Shown piece after piece: positions 7,005-12,768 of a stretch of 16,626 bases of DNA. The stretch comes from JAQXGO01 sp045592445 (lineage in GTDB: Bacteria; Bacillota; Clostridia; UMGS1883; UMGS1540). The notes beneath the pieces are model-generated. The model ran no database searches and was not told the DNA's origin. It worked only from the letters and a program-made list of their open reading frames with translations. Position 1 is the stretch's first letter. The number at the start of each line of letters is the position of its first letter. The translations under genes were made by a program, and so were the position numbers. Location of the stretch: contig JAZNUV010000022.1 of NCBI GenBank assembly GCA_045592445.1, positions 1-16,626 of the forward strand, written 5' to 3'.

Positions 7005-7604
7005 TTATTTGGAATATTTGTATCCGGGCAGATACATTTTCCCTTTTTCACATTGCCCGTCCTGTACATGGCGCAAGGCTTCGCCAAAGCGCTGGAAATG
7101 CACAACCTCGCGTGCACGGAGATATTTAATAACATCGCTGACGTCTGGGTCATCGCACATGCGCAGAATGTTATCGTAGGTGGCGCGCGCCTTTTGCTCT
7201 GCCGCCAAATCTTCCGTAAGGTCCGCAATCACATCGCCTTTACTCTGCAGATATGCCGCCGTAAAGGGGACACCTGCGGCATTGGCGGGATACACCGCAA
7301 CATTATGGTCTACATAATAATCGCCAAATCCCTTTCTGTCTGCCTCTTCAGGTGTTAGATTGCGTGTGAGCTGATGGATGATGGTTCCGATCATCTCAAG
7401 ATGTGCAAGCTCTTCCGTGCCGATATCATTAAGTGTCGCGCGGGTTACTTCATCGGGCATGGAAAAACGCTGCGATAAATAGCGCAAGGATGCTGCCATT
7501 TCGCCGTCCGGTCCACCATACTGACTCATAATATATTTTGCCAGCTTAGGGTTTGTATTTTTAATTTTAATCGGATATTGTAAGCTTTTCTGATAATTCC
7601 ACAT
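7005..7604 (-). CDS. cotJC: Spore coat protein CotJC, manganese catalase family
   Basis: The product is 199 aa, matching the CotJC branch of the di-manganese catalases. CotJC is a spore coat component made in the mother cell. All five di-Mn ligands expected from Thermus-type Mn catalase are present at the right spacing: Glu35 (GPDGEMAAS), Glu65 and His68 (GTEELAHLE), Glu136 (LAAEQKARATYD) and His169 (EVVHFQRF). The metal site therefore looks intact and catalase-like peroxide removal is plausible, though not proven by sequence. The C-terminus ends LPGYKYSK, as in other CotJC proteins. SD GAGGAGG lies 6-7 nt before the ATG, within the 12-nt gap after the cotJB stop. It is the last gene of cotJABC and abuts the terminator shared with pfp. 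Confidence 0.95.
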   Translation of the reverse strand: MWNYQKSLQYPIKIKNTNPKLAKYIMSQYGGPDGEMAASLRYLSQRFSMPDEVTRATLNDIGTEELAHLEMIGTIIHQLTRNLTPEEADRKGFGDYYVDHNVAVYPANAAGVPFTAAYLQSKGDVIADLTEDLAAEQKARATYDNILRMCDDPDVSDVIKYLRAREVVHFQRFGEALRHVQDGQCEKGKMYLPGYKYSK

Positions 7605-7616
7605 ACAATGCCTCCT

Positions 7617-7871
7617 CTATTCCCACGGCCACGGAGATTTAATCCATGTCCATTCCTTCTTACCTGCCGCCGCATCGGGCGAAAGCGGACCGTATGCCGC
7701 TTCAAACGCTTTTTTGGCGGCTTCGGCTTTTCGAACCACGTCTGTATACATGGAAAGCGCGTCTTTATCGTCGGGGTGTGTGTCCAAAAAGAGCAAAAGG
7801 TCGTATGCGGCAAAATCTGCTTCCATTACATCGCGAAGCATTTCGCTTCTTGTCTTGCTATGAGATATCAC
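7617..7871 (-). CDS. cotJB: Spore coat protein CotJB
   Basis: The product is 84 aa (B. subtilis CotJB is 87 aa). Recognisable features are the FLDTHPDDKDAL segment (about 28-39), a FEAAYGPL segment (about 55-62) and the C-terminal WTWIKSPWPWE. CotJB is a small coat protein thought to assemble with CotJA and CotJC. The start chosen is GTG at 7871, which lies 9 nt after a strong SD (GGGGAGGGGG) and gives the family length. Extending upstream to the GTG at 7925 would add 18 residues unlike the family, with no SD. The GTG lies inside the end of cotJA, a 14-nt overlap, so coupled translation is likely. Confidence 0.9.
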   Translation of the reverse strand: MISHSKTRSEMLRDVMEADFAAYDLLLFLDTHPDDKDALSMYTDVVRKAEAAKKAFEAAYGPLSPDAAAGKKEWTWIKSPWPWE

Positions 7872-8073
7872 AACAAACAGCCCCCTCCCCGTCACATTTT
7901 TTGCATAAATCCCGTCCGTACACACCTAAGGGTTTATCGAGAGACGGGAACAGCGTACCACGCGATAGACCTTCCTCGGGAGAGTACGTCTCGCCAAAGT
8001 TTTGTATCGGTACATAGGCATACGCCAAAATTGGATTTTCCGGCATTCTGCCACAAAGTTCATGATTTACCAT
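7858..8073 (-). CDS. cotJA: Spore coat-associated protein CotJA
   Basis: The product is 71 aa. It shows the family pattern: a short N-terminus, LAYAYVPIQNFGETYSPEEGL (about 16-36) with the typical A-YVP-Q---Y-PEEGL spacing, then a turn into LSRGTLFPSLDKPLGVYG. The tail has three Cys residues (C57, C60, C67, C68 region: LCKKCDGEGAVCCDIS), which is not something I associate with the family. SD GAAAGGAGAAAATA immediately precedes the ATG. First gene of the cotJABC operon. Confidence 0.88.
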   Translation of the reverse strand: MVNHELCGRMPENPILAYAYVPIQNFGETYSPEEGLSRGTLFPSLDKPLGVYGRDLCKKCDGEGAVCCDIS

Positions 8074-8115
8074 TATTTTCTCCTTTCTGCCAAAAAACTA
8101 CAGGATTACCAATTT

Positions 8116-8144
8116 TAGTATATGCAACCATTCTTTAATTGGTG
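8116..8144 (-). promoter_or_regulatory. Mother-cell (sigma-K/sigma-E-like) promoter of cotJABC
   Basis: On the minus strand, CACC (8144-8141), 16-nt spacer, CATATACTA (8124-8116). This fits the B. subtilis sigma-K pattern (mACm, about 16, CATAnnnTA) completely. The -10 also fits sigma-E (CATAyA-T), but the sigma-E -35 is poor. B. subtilis cotJ is sigma-E dependent, so the exact sigma factor is open. Expected start is about 36 nt before the cotJA ATG. Confidence 0.6.
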
Positions 8145-8183
8145 CAGCTCGTCCGAAGATAAGAAAAATTTTTTAATTTCTTG

Positions 8184-8212
8184 TTGAAATATGTAGAGAA
8201 CTTCTATATAAT
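8184..8212 (+). promoter_or_regulatory. Sigma-A promoter of proC
   Basis: TTGAAA (8184-8189), 17-nt spacer, TATAAT (8207-8212). Expected start near 8219 supports translation from ATG 8250 and excludes the longer frame opening at 8181. Confidence 0.82.
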
Positions 8213-8249
8213 AGGTATAAGGCAAACTTTACGAAAGGCTGTGGAAGGT

Positions 8250-9035
8250 ATGAAGATCGGAATTATCGGTGCCGGCAATATGGCGGGCGCCATTATAAAA
8301 GGACTGATGGCAAGCGGGAAAGCGCCCGAAAAACTGTTTGTGAGTGATGTTTCGGCGGAAAAACTTGCAGTGTTTGCAAAAATGGGTGTCAGCGTCGGAA
8401 ATAATATGGACGCTGCCGCTTTTGGAGATGCTTTGATTTTAGCGGTAAAGCCAAACATTTATGAAAAGGTGTTACCGACTCTGGCTGACGTAGCGGCAGG
8501 AAAATTAGTAATTTCAATTGCCGCGGGCATCACGGCGGATTATGTTGCCGCTTATTTGAAAAAATCCAGGATTGTACGCATTATGCCGAACACACCTGCT
8601 CTTGTGGGCGCAGGTATGACTGCGATTGCACGGCATGCTACCGCAACAGAAGCAGATGAAAAAGCGGTTTTTGAAATCTTTTCCGCGGTTGGGAAATGTA
8701 TTTGTGTTTCGGAAGCGCAGATGGATGCGGTTGTATCCGTCAGCGGCAGCGGCCCTGCCTATGCCTATATGTTGATTGATGCGATGGCGGCGGGCGGCGT
8801 TTTGGAAGGGCTTACGAAAAAGGATGCGCTTTCTCTGGCGGCGCAGACGGTTATGGGCGCCGCAAAAATGGTGCTCGAAACAGGGGAACACCCGGCAACT
8901 TTGACAGATAATGTCTGTTCCCCCGGCGGCACAACGATTGCCGCGGTTGCAGCACTGGAGGCAGGCGGTTTCCGCAGTACCGTAATGGCGGCAACACGTG
9001 CCTGTGCAGAAAAAAGTGCATCACTGAAAAAGTAG
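8250..9035 (+). CDS. proC: Pyrroline-5-carboxylate reductase
   Basis: The product is 261 aa (family about 260-280). It catalyses the last step of proline synthesis, NAD(P)H-dependent reduction of 1-pyrroline-5-carboxylate, in the cytosol. It has an N-terminal Rossmann fold with GAGNMAG at 7-13, AVKP at 65-68, the MPNTPALVG motif at 112-120, SGSGPAY at 165-171, and the C-terminal family signature DNVCSPGGTTIAAV (220-233) followed by ALEAGGFR. The start was placed at ATG 8250: the frame is open back to 8181, but that lies upstream of the promoter, and the Rossmann fold begins right after this Met. The SD is GAAAGG at 8233-8238 (11-nt gap), with GGAAGG closer but too near. It is first in the rightward proC-spoIIM-xerD-dacF run. 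Confidence 0.96.
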   Translation: MKIGIIGAGNMAGAIIKGLMASGKAPEKLFVSDVSAEKLAVFAKMGVSVGNNMDAAAFGDALILAVKPNIYEKVLPTLADVAAGKLVISIAAGITADYVAAYLKKSRIVRIMPNTPALVGAGMTAIARHATATEADEKAVFEIFSAVGKCICVSEAQMDAVVSVSGSGPAYAYMLIDAMAAGGVLEGLTKKDALSLAAQTVMGAAKMVLETGEHPATLTDNVCSPGGTTIAAVAALEAGGFRSTVMAATRACAEKSASLKK

Positions 9036-9064
9036 ACATACTGTTTCCCTGCCGCGCATACGAT
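9036..9064 (+). promoter_or_regulatory. Candidate sigma-E promoter of spoIIM
   Basis: ACATACT (9036-9042), 14-nt spacer, CATACGAT (9057-9064), preceded by G. Compared with the sigma-E pattern (KMATATT, 14, GCATACAnT), the -35 matches 5/7 and the -10 7/8. Transcription would begin at about 9071, right at the SD (AGGGGGGG 9071-9078), an unusually short leader. spoIIM is a sigma-E gene in B. subtilis. Read-through from proC is also possible. Confidence 0.45.
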
Positions 9065-9084
9065 ACGTCGAGGGGGGGTTCGGT

Positions 9085-9645
9085 ATGCTACACTCGACAA
9101 AATTTCGATTTTTTTGTTTGCTTGCGGCGCTTTCGGCAGGCATTTGCTGCGGTGCCGTGTGGGCGGCGCGGATGGGAACGGATGAAATCGCGTCATTTTT
9201 CGCGGCAACGGCGGGGAATTTAACTGCCCAAACACTTACAAAACAAAGCTTTTTACATGCACTTTTAAAAAGCGGACGTGCCGCCGCACTCTTTTTTATT
9301 TTCGGCACAACCGTATTCGGGGCGCTGCCTTCATTGGTACTCCTCGGTGTGCAGGGGTATGCGGTCGGCATCAGCGTGGGTGCGCTGGTGCATGCACACG
9401 GCTTTCGCGGATTTTTTGCCGCCTTGGGCGGTGTTTTCCCGCACAGCCTTATTTTTATCCCCTGCTATTTTCTGATGGCAATGCTCGGCACACGTTTTTC
9501 CCTGCGCCTTATGCGGCGAGAGGCGGGCACAAGATTTTTTTCGTACCTTGTCTCCTTTTTGGTGCCGTTTGTGTGCTTGTTTTTTGGCAGTCTGGTGGAG
9601 GGGTACGTTTCTGCACCGCTTTTAAAAAGTATTTTACAAGGATGA
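9085..9645 (+). CDS. spoIIM: Stage II sporulation protein M
   Basis: The product is 186 aa (B. subtilis SpoIIM is about 214). SpoIIM is the membrane scaffold of the SpoIID-SpoIIM-SpoIIP machine that drives septal peptidoglycan thinning and engulfment. There are about five or six membrane segments: about 7-28, 66-88, 91-105, 111-135 and 151-172. The family pattern is visible: GYAVGISVGALVHAHGFRG (91-109), then a PH-LIFIPCYFL stretch in place of the usual PQN-LFLIP, and the terminal SLVEGYVSAPLL (169-180), which corresponds to the conserved E-YVs/tP-L end. SD AGGGGGGG lies 6 nt before the ATG. The position directly before xerD and near dacF supports the call, as in the B. subtilis spoIIM-fur-xerD-drm-pupG-dacF region. 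Confidence 0.88.
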   Translation: MLHSTKFRFFCLLAALSAGICCGAVWAARMGTDEIASFFAATAGNLTAQTLTKQSFLHALLKSGRAAALFFIFGTTVFGALPSLVLLGVQGYAVGISVGALVHAHGFRGFFAALGGVFPHSLIFIPCYFLMAMLGTRFSLRLMRREAGTRFFSYLVSFLVPFVCLFFGSLVEGYVSAPLLKSILQG

Positions 9646-9650
9646 ACAAT

Positions 9651-10526
9651 ATGGAAAAATGGATTTCCCGCTTTCACGAATATCTTACAGAAAAAAAGCA
9701 AGTGGCGGACAACACTGCACGCGCGTATGTGCAGGATGTTTTGCAGTTCGCTGATTTTTTGGATGGCAATATTTTAAAAACGAATGCTTCAGATGCAGAC
9801 GCATATATACGCCATCTTGTCAGTCGCGGGCGGGCGGCTTCTACAACCGCGCGCACGATTTCTTCGTTGCACGCTTTTTTTCATTTTTTGTACATGCAGG
9901 GGGTAATTCGCGAGAATCCGACGGAGAGGCTTTCTAAGCCAAAGTACGAAAAGCGTCTGCCTGTTGTTCTGACGTCTATGGAAGTGGAGCTTTTATTGGC
10001 GCAACCAAATCCCACAACGCCAAAAGGGTGCCGTGACAAGGCAATGCTGGAACTTTTATATGCAACGGGGCTGCGTGTTTCGGAGCTTTGCGGTCTGAAT
10101 ATAGACGCCGTAAAACCACGCCGCGGTTTTCTGATATGCCATACGGGCGGGCAAAACCGAATGGTTCCGGTCGGCAAACCTGCGCTTTATGCGGTTGCTG
10201 AATATATAAAAACGGCGCGCCCAGTTCTTTTGGCGGGGCGGGATGAACTTGCGCTTTTCGTCAATGTAGGCGGGGCACGCCTTTCAAGGCAAGGATTTTG
10301 GAAGCTTGTGAAAGGCTATAAAGATAAGGCGGGGATTGACAAGGATTTAACGCCGCATACCCTGCGCCATTCCTTTGCAGCGCACCTTTTGGAAAATGGG
10401 GCAGACCTTGGCTCTATTCAGGAAATGATGGGGTTTGCGGACATTGCCTCCACCTCTGTTTACACCAAAATTGTAGAGAATAAAATGATGAATGTATATA
10501 AAAAAGCCCACCCGCGCGCACGATAA
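9651..10526 (+). CDS. xerD: XerD-type tyrosine recombinase with two active-site substitutions
   Basis: The product is 291 aa (XerD about 296-298). XerD with XerC resolves chromosome dimers at dif. The N-terminal SAM-like core-binding domain (about 1-90) and the catalytic domain (about 105-285) are both present. Catalytic Arg142 (ATGLRVSEL), His236 and Arg239 (HTLRHSFAAHLL) and the nucleophile Tyr271 (TSVYTK) are all there. Two others are not: the beta-hairpin GKGNKER segment, which holds the catalytic Lys (K172 in E. coli XerD), reads HTGGQNR (164-170) with no Lys, and the second His/Trp (H270 in E. coli, in LLGHSD) is Phe262 (MMGFAD). The start is ATG 9651, with AAGGA 8 nt upstream and the same N-terminal length as B. 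subtilis XerD; ATG 9642, in an ATGA overlap with spoIIM, is the alternative. The reading frame is intact with no stop, so this is not a simple pseudogene. Confidence 0.85.
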   Translation: MEKWISRFHEYLTEKKQVADNTARAYVQDVLQFADFLDGNILKTNASDADAYIRHLVSRGRAASTTARTISSLHAFFHFLYMQGVIRENPTERLSKPKYEKRLPVVLTSMEVELLLAQPNPTTPKGCRDKAMLELLYATGLRVSELCGLNIDAVKPRRGFLICHTGGQNRMVPVGKPALYAVAEYIKTARPVLLAGRDELALFVNVGGARLSRQGFWKLVKGYKDKAGIDKDLTPHTLRHSFAAHLLENGADLGSIQEMMGFADIASTSVYTKIVENKMMNVYKKAHPRAR

Positions 10527-10561
10527 AATGCGTCTTGGGCTACGCTTTTTCTGTATTCTTT

Positions 10562-10590
10562 AGAATAACCGTTGTATTTTTTGCATAGCA
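10562..10590 (+). promoter_or_regulatory. Possible forespore (sigma-F/G-like) promoter of dacF
   Basis: AGAATA (10562-10567), 16-nt spacer, CATAGCA (10584-10590). It loosely fits the sigma-G pattern (TGnATA, then CATAnTA) and lies 25 nt before the ATG. dacF is a forespore gene in B. subtilis, which is the reason for proposing it; no good sigma-A promoter is visible. A small palindrome, TATTC-TTTA-GAATA (10554-10567), overlaps the -35. Confidence 0.3.
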
Positions 10591-10614
10591 TGGTACGGAT
10601 GGAGGTTTGATGCT

Positions 10615-11754
10615 ATGAAAAAAATACTGAGCGGTTTTCTTTGTTTTATACTGATTTTAACAGGCATGCCCGCCGCCGCGGAAACGTCCGCACTATCTCC
10701 GAATGCAAAGGCGGCACTTTTGATGGAAGCGGAAACGGGGCGCGTTTTGTTTGAATCAAACAGTCACGAAGCGTTACCGCCCGCGTCTGTAACGAAAATT
10801 ATGACGATGCTGCTGATTATGGAAGCGGTGGACAGCGGCCAAATTTCGTTTGATGACATTGTAACGGCAAGCGAAAACGCAAAGCGCATGGGCGGCTCGA
10901 CCATTTTCCTTGACACGGGCGAGCAGATGAAGGTCTACGATTTAATGAAGGGCATCGCCGTTGCCTCAGGCAACGATGCATGCGTTGCAATGGCGGAGTA
11001 TTTGGCGGGGACGGAAGCGGCGTTTGTGGAAAAAATGAACGCGCGCGCGAAAGAACTGGGCATGGAAAATACGCATTTTATAAACTGCAACGGGTTGCCT
11101 GCCGAAGGCCATGTCACAAGCGCTTACGATATTGCACTCATGAGTCGCGAGCTTTTAAAGCATGAGCGTATTTTTGAATTTACAACCATATGGGTAGACA
11201 GCTTGCGCGGCGGGGCATTCGGGCTTGCCAACACGAATAAGCTGATTCGGTTTTACGAGGGTGCAAACGGTCTGAAAACAGGTTCGACGGATGCGGCGCT
11301 TTACTGCCTTTCCGCAACGGCAAAGCGTGATAATATGCAGCTTATCGCCGTCATTTTAGGTGCGCCCACAACGCGTGACCGATTTGACGGTGCGCGCGCA
11401 CTGCTTGATTATGGTTTTTCTGCCTACGGACTCTGTTCGCCCGCCGAGGTGGACGCACCCGTCGGCGAGGCACGCGTTTTGATGGGCACGAAGGATACCG
11501 TGCCACTTTCTTACGCTGAATCTCCTGCTATATTGCTCGAAAAAGCAAAGCTTCCCCAAATTGAAAGCCGAATTTTGCCTGCCGAAAACCTGTCGGCACC
11601 GATTCAGGCGGGGGATATGGCAGGAAAGGTCGAGTTTTACGCGGACGGCACACTTTTATTGGAAGTGCCTTTATGCGCCGCTGAGGATGTGCCGCGCAAA
11701 ACTTTTTGGAGGGTGCTCCGTGACCTGTTTGAAAAATGGTGCAAAAGTTCATAA
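10615..11754 (+). CDS. dacF: D-alanyl-D-alanine carboxypeptidase, DacF/PBP5 family
   Basis: The product is 379 aa (family about 380-400). It is an exported penicillin-binding protein that trims the terminal D-Ala of peptidoglycan stem peptides; DacF modifies spore cortex crosslinking. A signal peptide occupies about 1-22, with a basic start, hydrophobic core and cleavage predicted after MPAAA. Catalytic motifs: SVTK at 58-61 (nucleophile Ser58, Lys61), SGN at 118-120 and KTGS at 221-224, with the usual S5-type spacing. A beta-rich C-terminal domain follows (about 275-350). The last 15 residues (TFWRVLRDLFEKWCKSS region, 364-379) could form an amphipathic membrane-binding helix as in PBP5. SD GGAGGT lies 8 nt before the ATG. 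It follows xerD by 88 nt, matching B. subtilis order minus drm and pupG. The dacF name rests on that neighbourhood; a dacB-like or vegetative enzyme is possible. Confidence 0.88.
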   Translation: MKKILSGFLCFILILTGMPAAAETSALSPNAKAALLMEAETGRVLFESNSHEALPPASVTKIMTMLLIMEAVDSGQISFDDIVTASENAKRMGGSTIFLDTGEQMKVYDLMKGIAVASGNDACVAMAEYLAGTEAAFVEKMNARAKELGMENTHFINCNGLPAEGHVTSAYDIALMSRELLKHERIFEFTTIWVDSLRGGAFGLANTNKLIRFYEGANGLKTGSTDAALYCLSATAKRDNMQLIAVILGAPTTRDRFDGARALLDYGFSAYGLCSPAEVDAPVGEARVLMGTKDTVPLSYAESPAILLEKAKLPQIESRILPAENLSAPIQAGDMAGKVEFYADGTLLLEVPLCAAEDVPRKTFWRVLRDLFEKWCKSS

Positions 11755-11847
11755 AAAATTTAAAAATAAACTATAAGTATGTCATAAATACAGAATATAC
11801 TAAAAATAAGGGCAAAACGCCCGAACCAATTCTTTTTCATTTTTCTC

Positions 11848-11875
11848 GAAGCCCTGCCTCCCCCGGCAGGGCTTC
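11848..11875. terminator. GC-rich hairpin between converging dacF and the amidase gene
   Basis: GAAGCCCTGCC (11848-11858), loop TCCCCC, GGCAGGGCTTC (11865-11875), a perfect 11-bp stem. Neither side carries a proper U-run (plus-strand tail ACGTATTACACG; minus-strand tail GAGAAAAATG). The position between two converging genes makes termination the best guess, but it lacks the intrinsic-terminator tail. A small GGGCAAAACGCCC hairpin lies just upstream (11812-11824). The rest of 11755-11929 is AT-rich with no gene. Confidence 0.4.
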
Positions 11876-11929
11876 ACGTATTACACGTTTTATCAGGATT
11901 TTAGTCTCCTCTGTTTTTGTTCTCTAATC

Positions 11930-12412
11930 CTACACGTACACCCCGCCGATATGCAAATACCGTTTACGTGGGGCCGTATAGCTTGAAAGCGGCCGCATAT
12001 AAGCGTTAAAGCTATGCGCTGCGATATAAATTTCCCCGTTTTCTATCCCCGTTACCAAAAGCGAGTGATAGTACCGCTCGTTATTTCCGAGCTGTATTAC
12101 ATCTCCAAGCTCCATTGCCTCGGATGTCTCCTCGGTAGCGAATACGGCTTTTTCGCGATTCGTAATTAAAAATTGATATAAAAATTCTACGCTCGTCCAA
12201 GCGGGTGCACGGTCTTGGGGACTTATATAATACCAGCCCACCTCGGGCGTATAATTCATAACACCGCTGCCCGCATACAGGCATTGTGAGATAAAATTGG
12301 TACAGTCGCCGCCAATACCGGTGAAATCATAATATGCGGGATTGCGACCATATGCCCATTTTTTGGCATATTCCACTGCTTTTCTTCGGTTGTAATTGCG
12401 AATTTGCGGCAA
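11930..12412 (-). CDS. Putative amidase-domain (Amidase_6-like) protein
   Basis: The product is 160 aa. It has the Amidase_6/NlpC-P60-like cysteine hydrolase pattern: YNRRKAVEYAKKWAYGRNP (7-25), DFTGIGGDCTNFISQCL (29-45) with probable nucleophile Cys37, a W-x-S-x-EFLYQFL segment (72-82), GDVIQLGN (103-110), YYHSLLVTGIENGEIYIAAHS with probable His116 and His133, and a final YLHIGGVYV. Relatives act on amide bonds, probably peptidoglycan peptides, but no substrate is known for this subgroup. The domain forms almost the whole protein; I see no signal peptide, unlike many cell-wall hydrolases, so it may act inside the cell, for example in the mother cell, or need release by lysis. The start is TTG 12412, with SD GGGAGGT 8 nt upstream. 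The frame is open further upstream, but that would run into the tRNA gene. Confidence 0.8.
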   Translation of the reverse strand: MPQIRNYNRRKAVEYAKKWAYGRNPAYYDFTGIGGDCTNFISQCLYAGSGVMNYTPEVGWYYISPQDRAPAWTSVEFLYQFLITNREKAVFATEETSEAMELGDVIQLGNNERYYHSLLVTGIENGEIYIAAHSFNAYMRPLSSYTAPRKRYLHIGGVYV

Positions 12413-12513
12413 GAAAAAACACCTCCCGTTACAGTGTATGACAAAGGGAGGATGTAAGGTGCATAGTTTGTACCACAAGCAAAAAGTCAATGATTTTCGG
12501 GGAAAAGGCATAC

Positions 12514-12545
12514 AAAAAAATCCTGCTTTGCAAAGCAGGATTTTT
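12514..12545 (-). terminator. Terminator of tRNA-Leu
   Basis: A perfect 30-bp palindrome: arm AAAAATCCTGCTTTG (12516-12530) and arm CAAAGCAGGATTTTT (12531-12545). In the minus direction it is followed by a run of seven T (12520-12514), the normal layout for a Rho-independent terminator. It lies 25 nt downstream of the tRNA 3' end. Confidence 0.88.
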
Positions 12546-12569
12546 GATTGCAACAGAATATGCTGCGTG

Positions 12570-12656
12570 TGGTGCCGGAAGCGGGAGTCGAACCCGCACG
12601 GTATCGCTACCACCGGATTTTGAGTCCGGCACGTCTGCCAATTCCATCATTCCGGC
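12570..12656 (-). tRNA. tRNA-Leu (anticodon CAA)
   Basis: Minus-strand gene of 87 nt with the CCA end encoded. The acceptor stem GCCGGAA (12656-12650) pairs with TTCCGGC (12580-12574), followed by discriminator A (12573) and CCA (12572-12570). The anticodon loop is CTCAAAA (12624-12618) between CCGGA and TCCGG, giving anticodon CAA (12622-12620), which reads UUG. A long variable arm (TGGTAGCGATACCGTG region) marks a class II tRNA such as leucine, and the T-arm GCGGGTTCGACTCCCGC is canonical. Promoter upstream at 12680-12708 and terminator downstream at 12514-12545. Confidence 0.96.
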
Positions 12657-12679
12657 ACATATTGACTTATCGAATATAA

Positions 12680-12708
12680 ATTATAACACAAAGAAAAAAG
12701 AAAAGCAA
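12680..12708 (-). promoter_or_regulatory. Sigma-A promoter of tRNA-Leu
   Basis: On the minus strand: TTGCTT (12708-12703), 17-nt T-rich spacer, TATAAT (12685-12680). Expected start near 12673, leaving a 5' leader of about 17 nt. The -35 and spacer coincide with the right arm and U-run of the ftsY terminator. Confidence 0.82.
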
Positions 12709-12740
12709 GTACTTTTAAAAAATTTTTCAAAAATACTTGC
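12690..12740 (-). terminator. Terminator of ftsY
   Basis: Minus strand: GCAAGTA (12740-12734) pairs with TACTTGC (12711-12705), with further A/T pairing inside (TTTTT / AAAA); one C-A mismatch. It is followed by TTTTCTTTTTTC (12704-12692), a good U-rich tail. Lies about 29 nt beyond the ftsY stop. Confidence 0.78.
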
Positions 12741-12768
12741 TTTCAGACTCTGTTTGCCAGAATCAGAT

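Noticed and set aside
7608..8138. A 176-codon rightward open frame opposite cotJA and cotJB
   Set aside because: Antisense to recognised coat genes and without an SD; shadow.
8181..8249. Earlier start for proC
   Set aside because: It lies on the promoter itself; family length and Rossmann motif fit ATG 8250.
12413..12613. N-terminal extension of the amidase gene
   Set aside because: The extension passes through the tRNA terminator and into the tRNA-Leu gene; the SD-TTG start at 12412 explains the gene.
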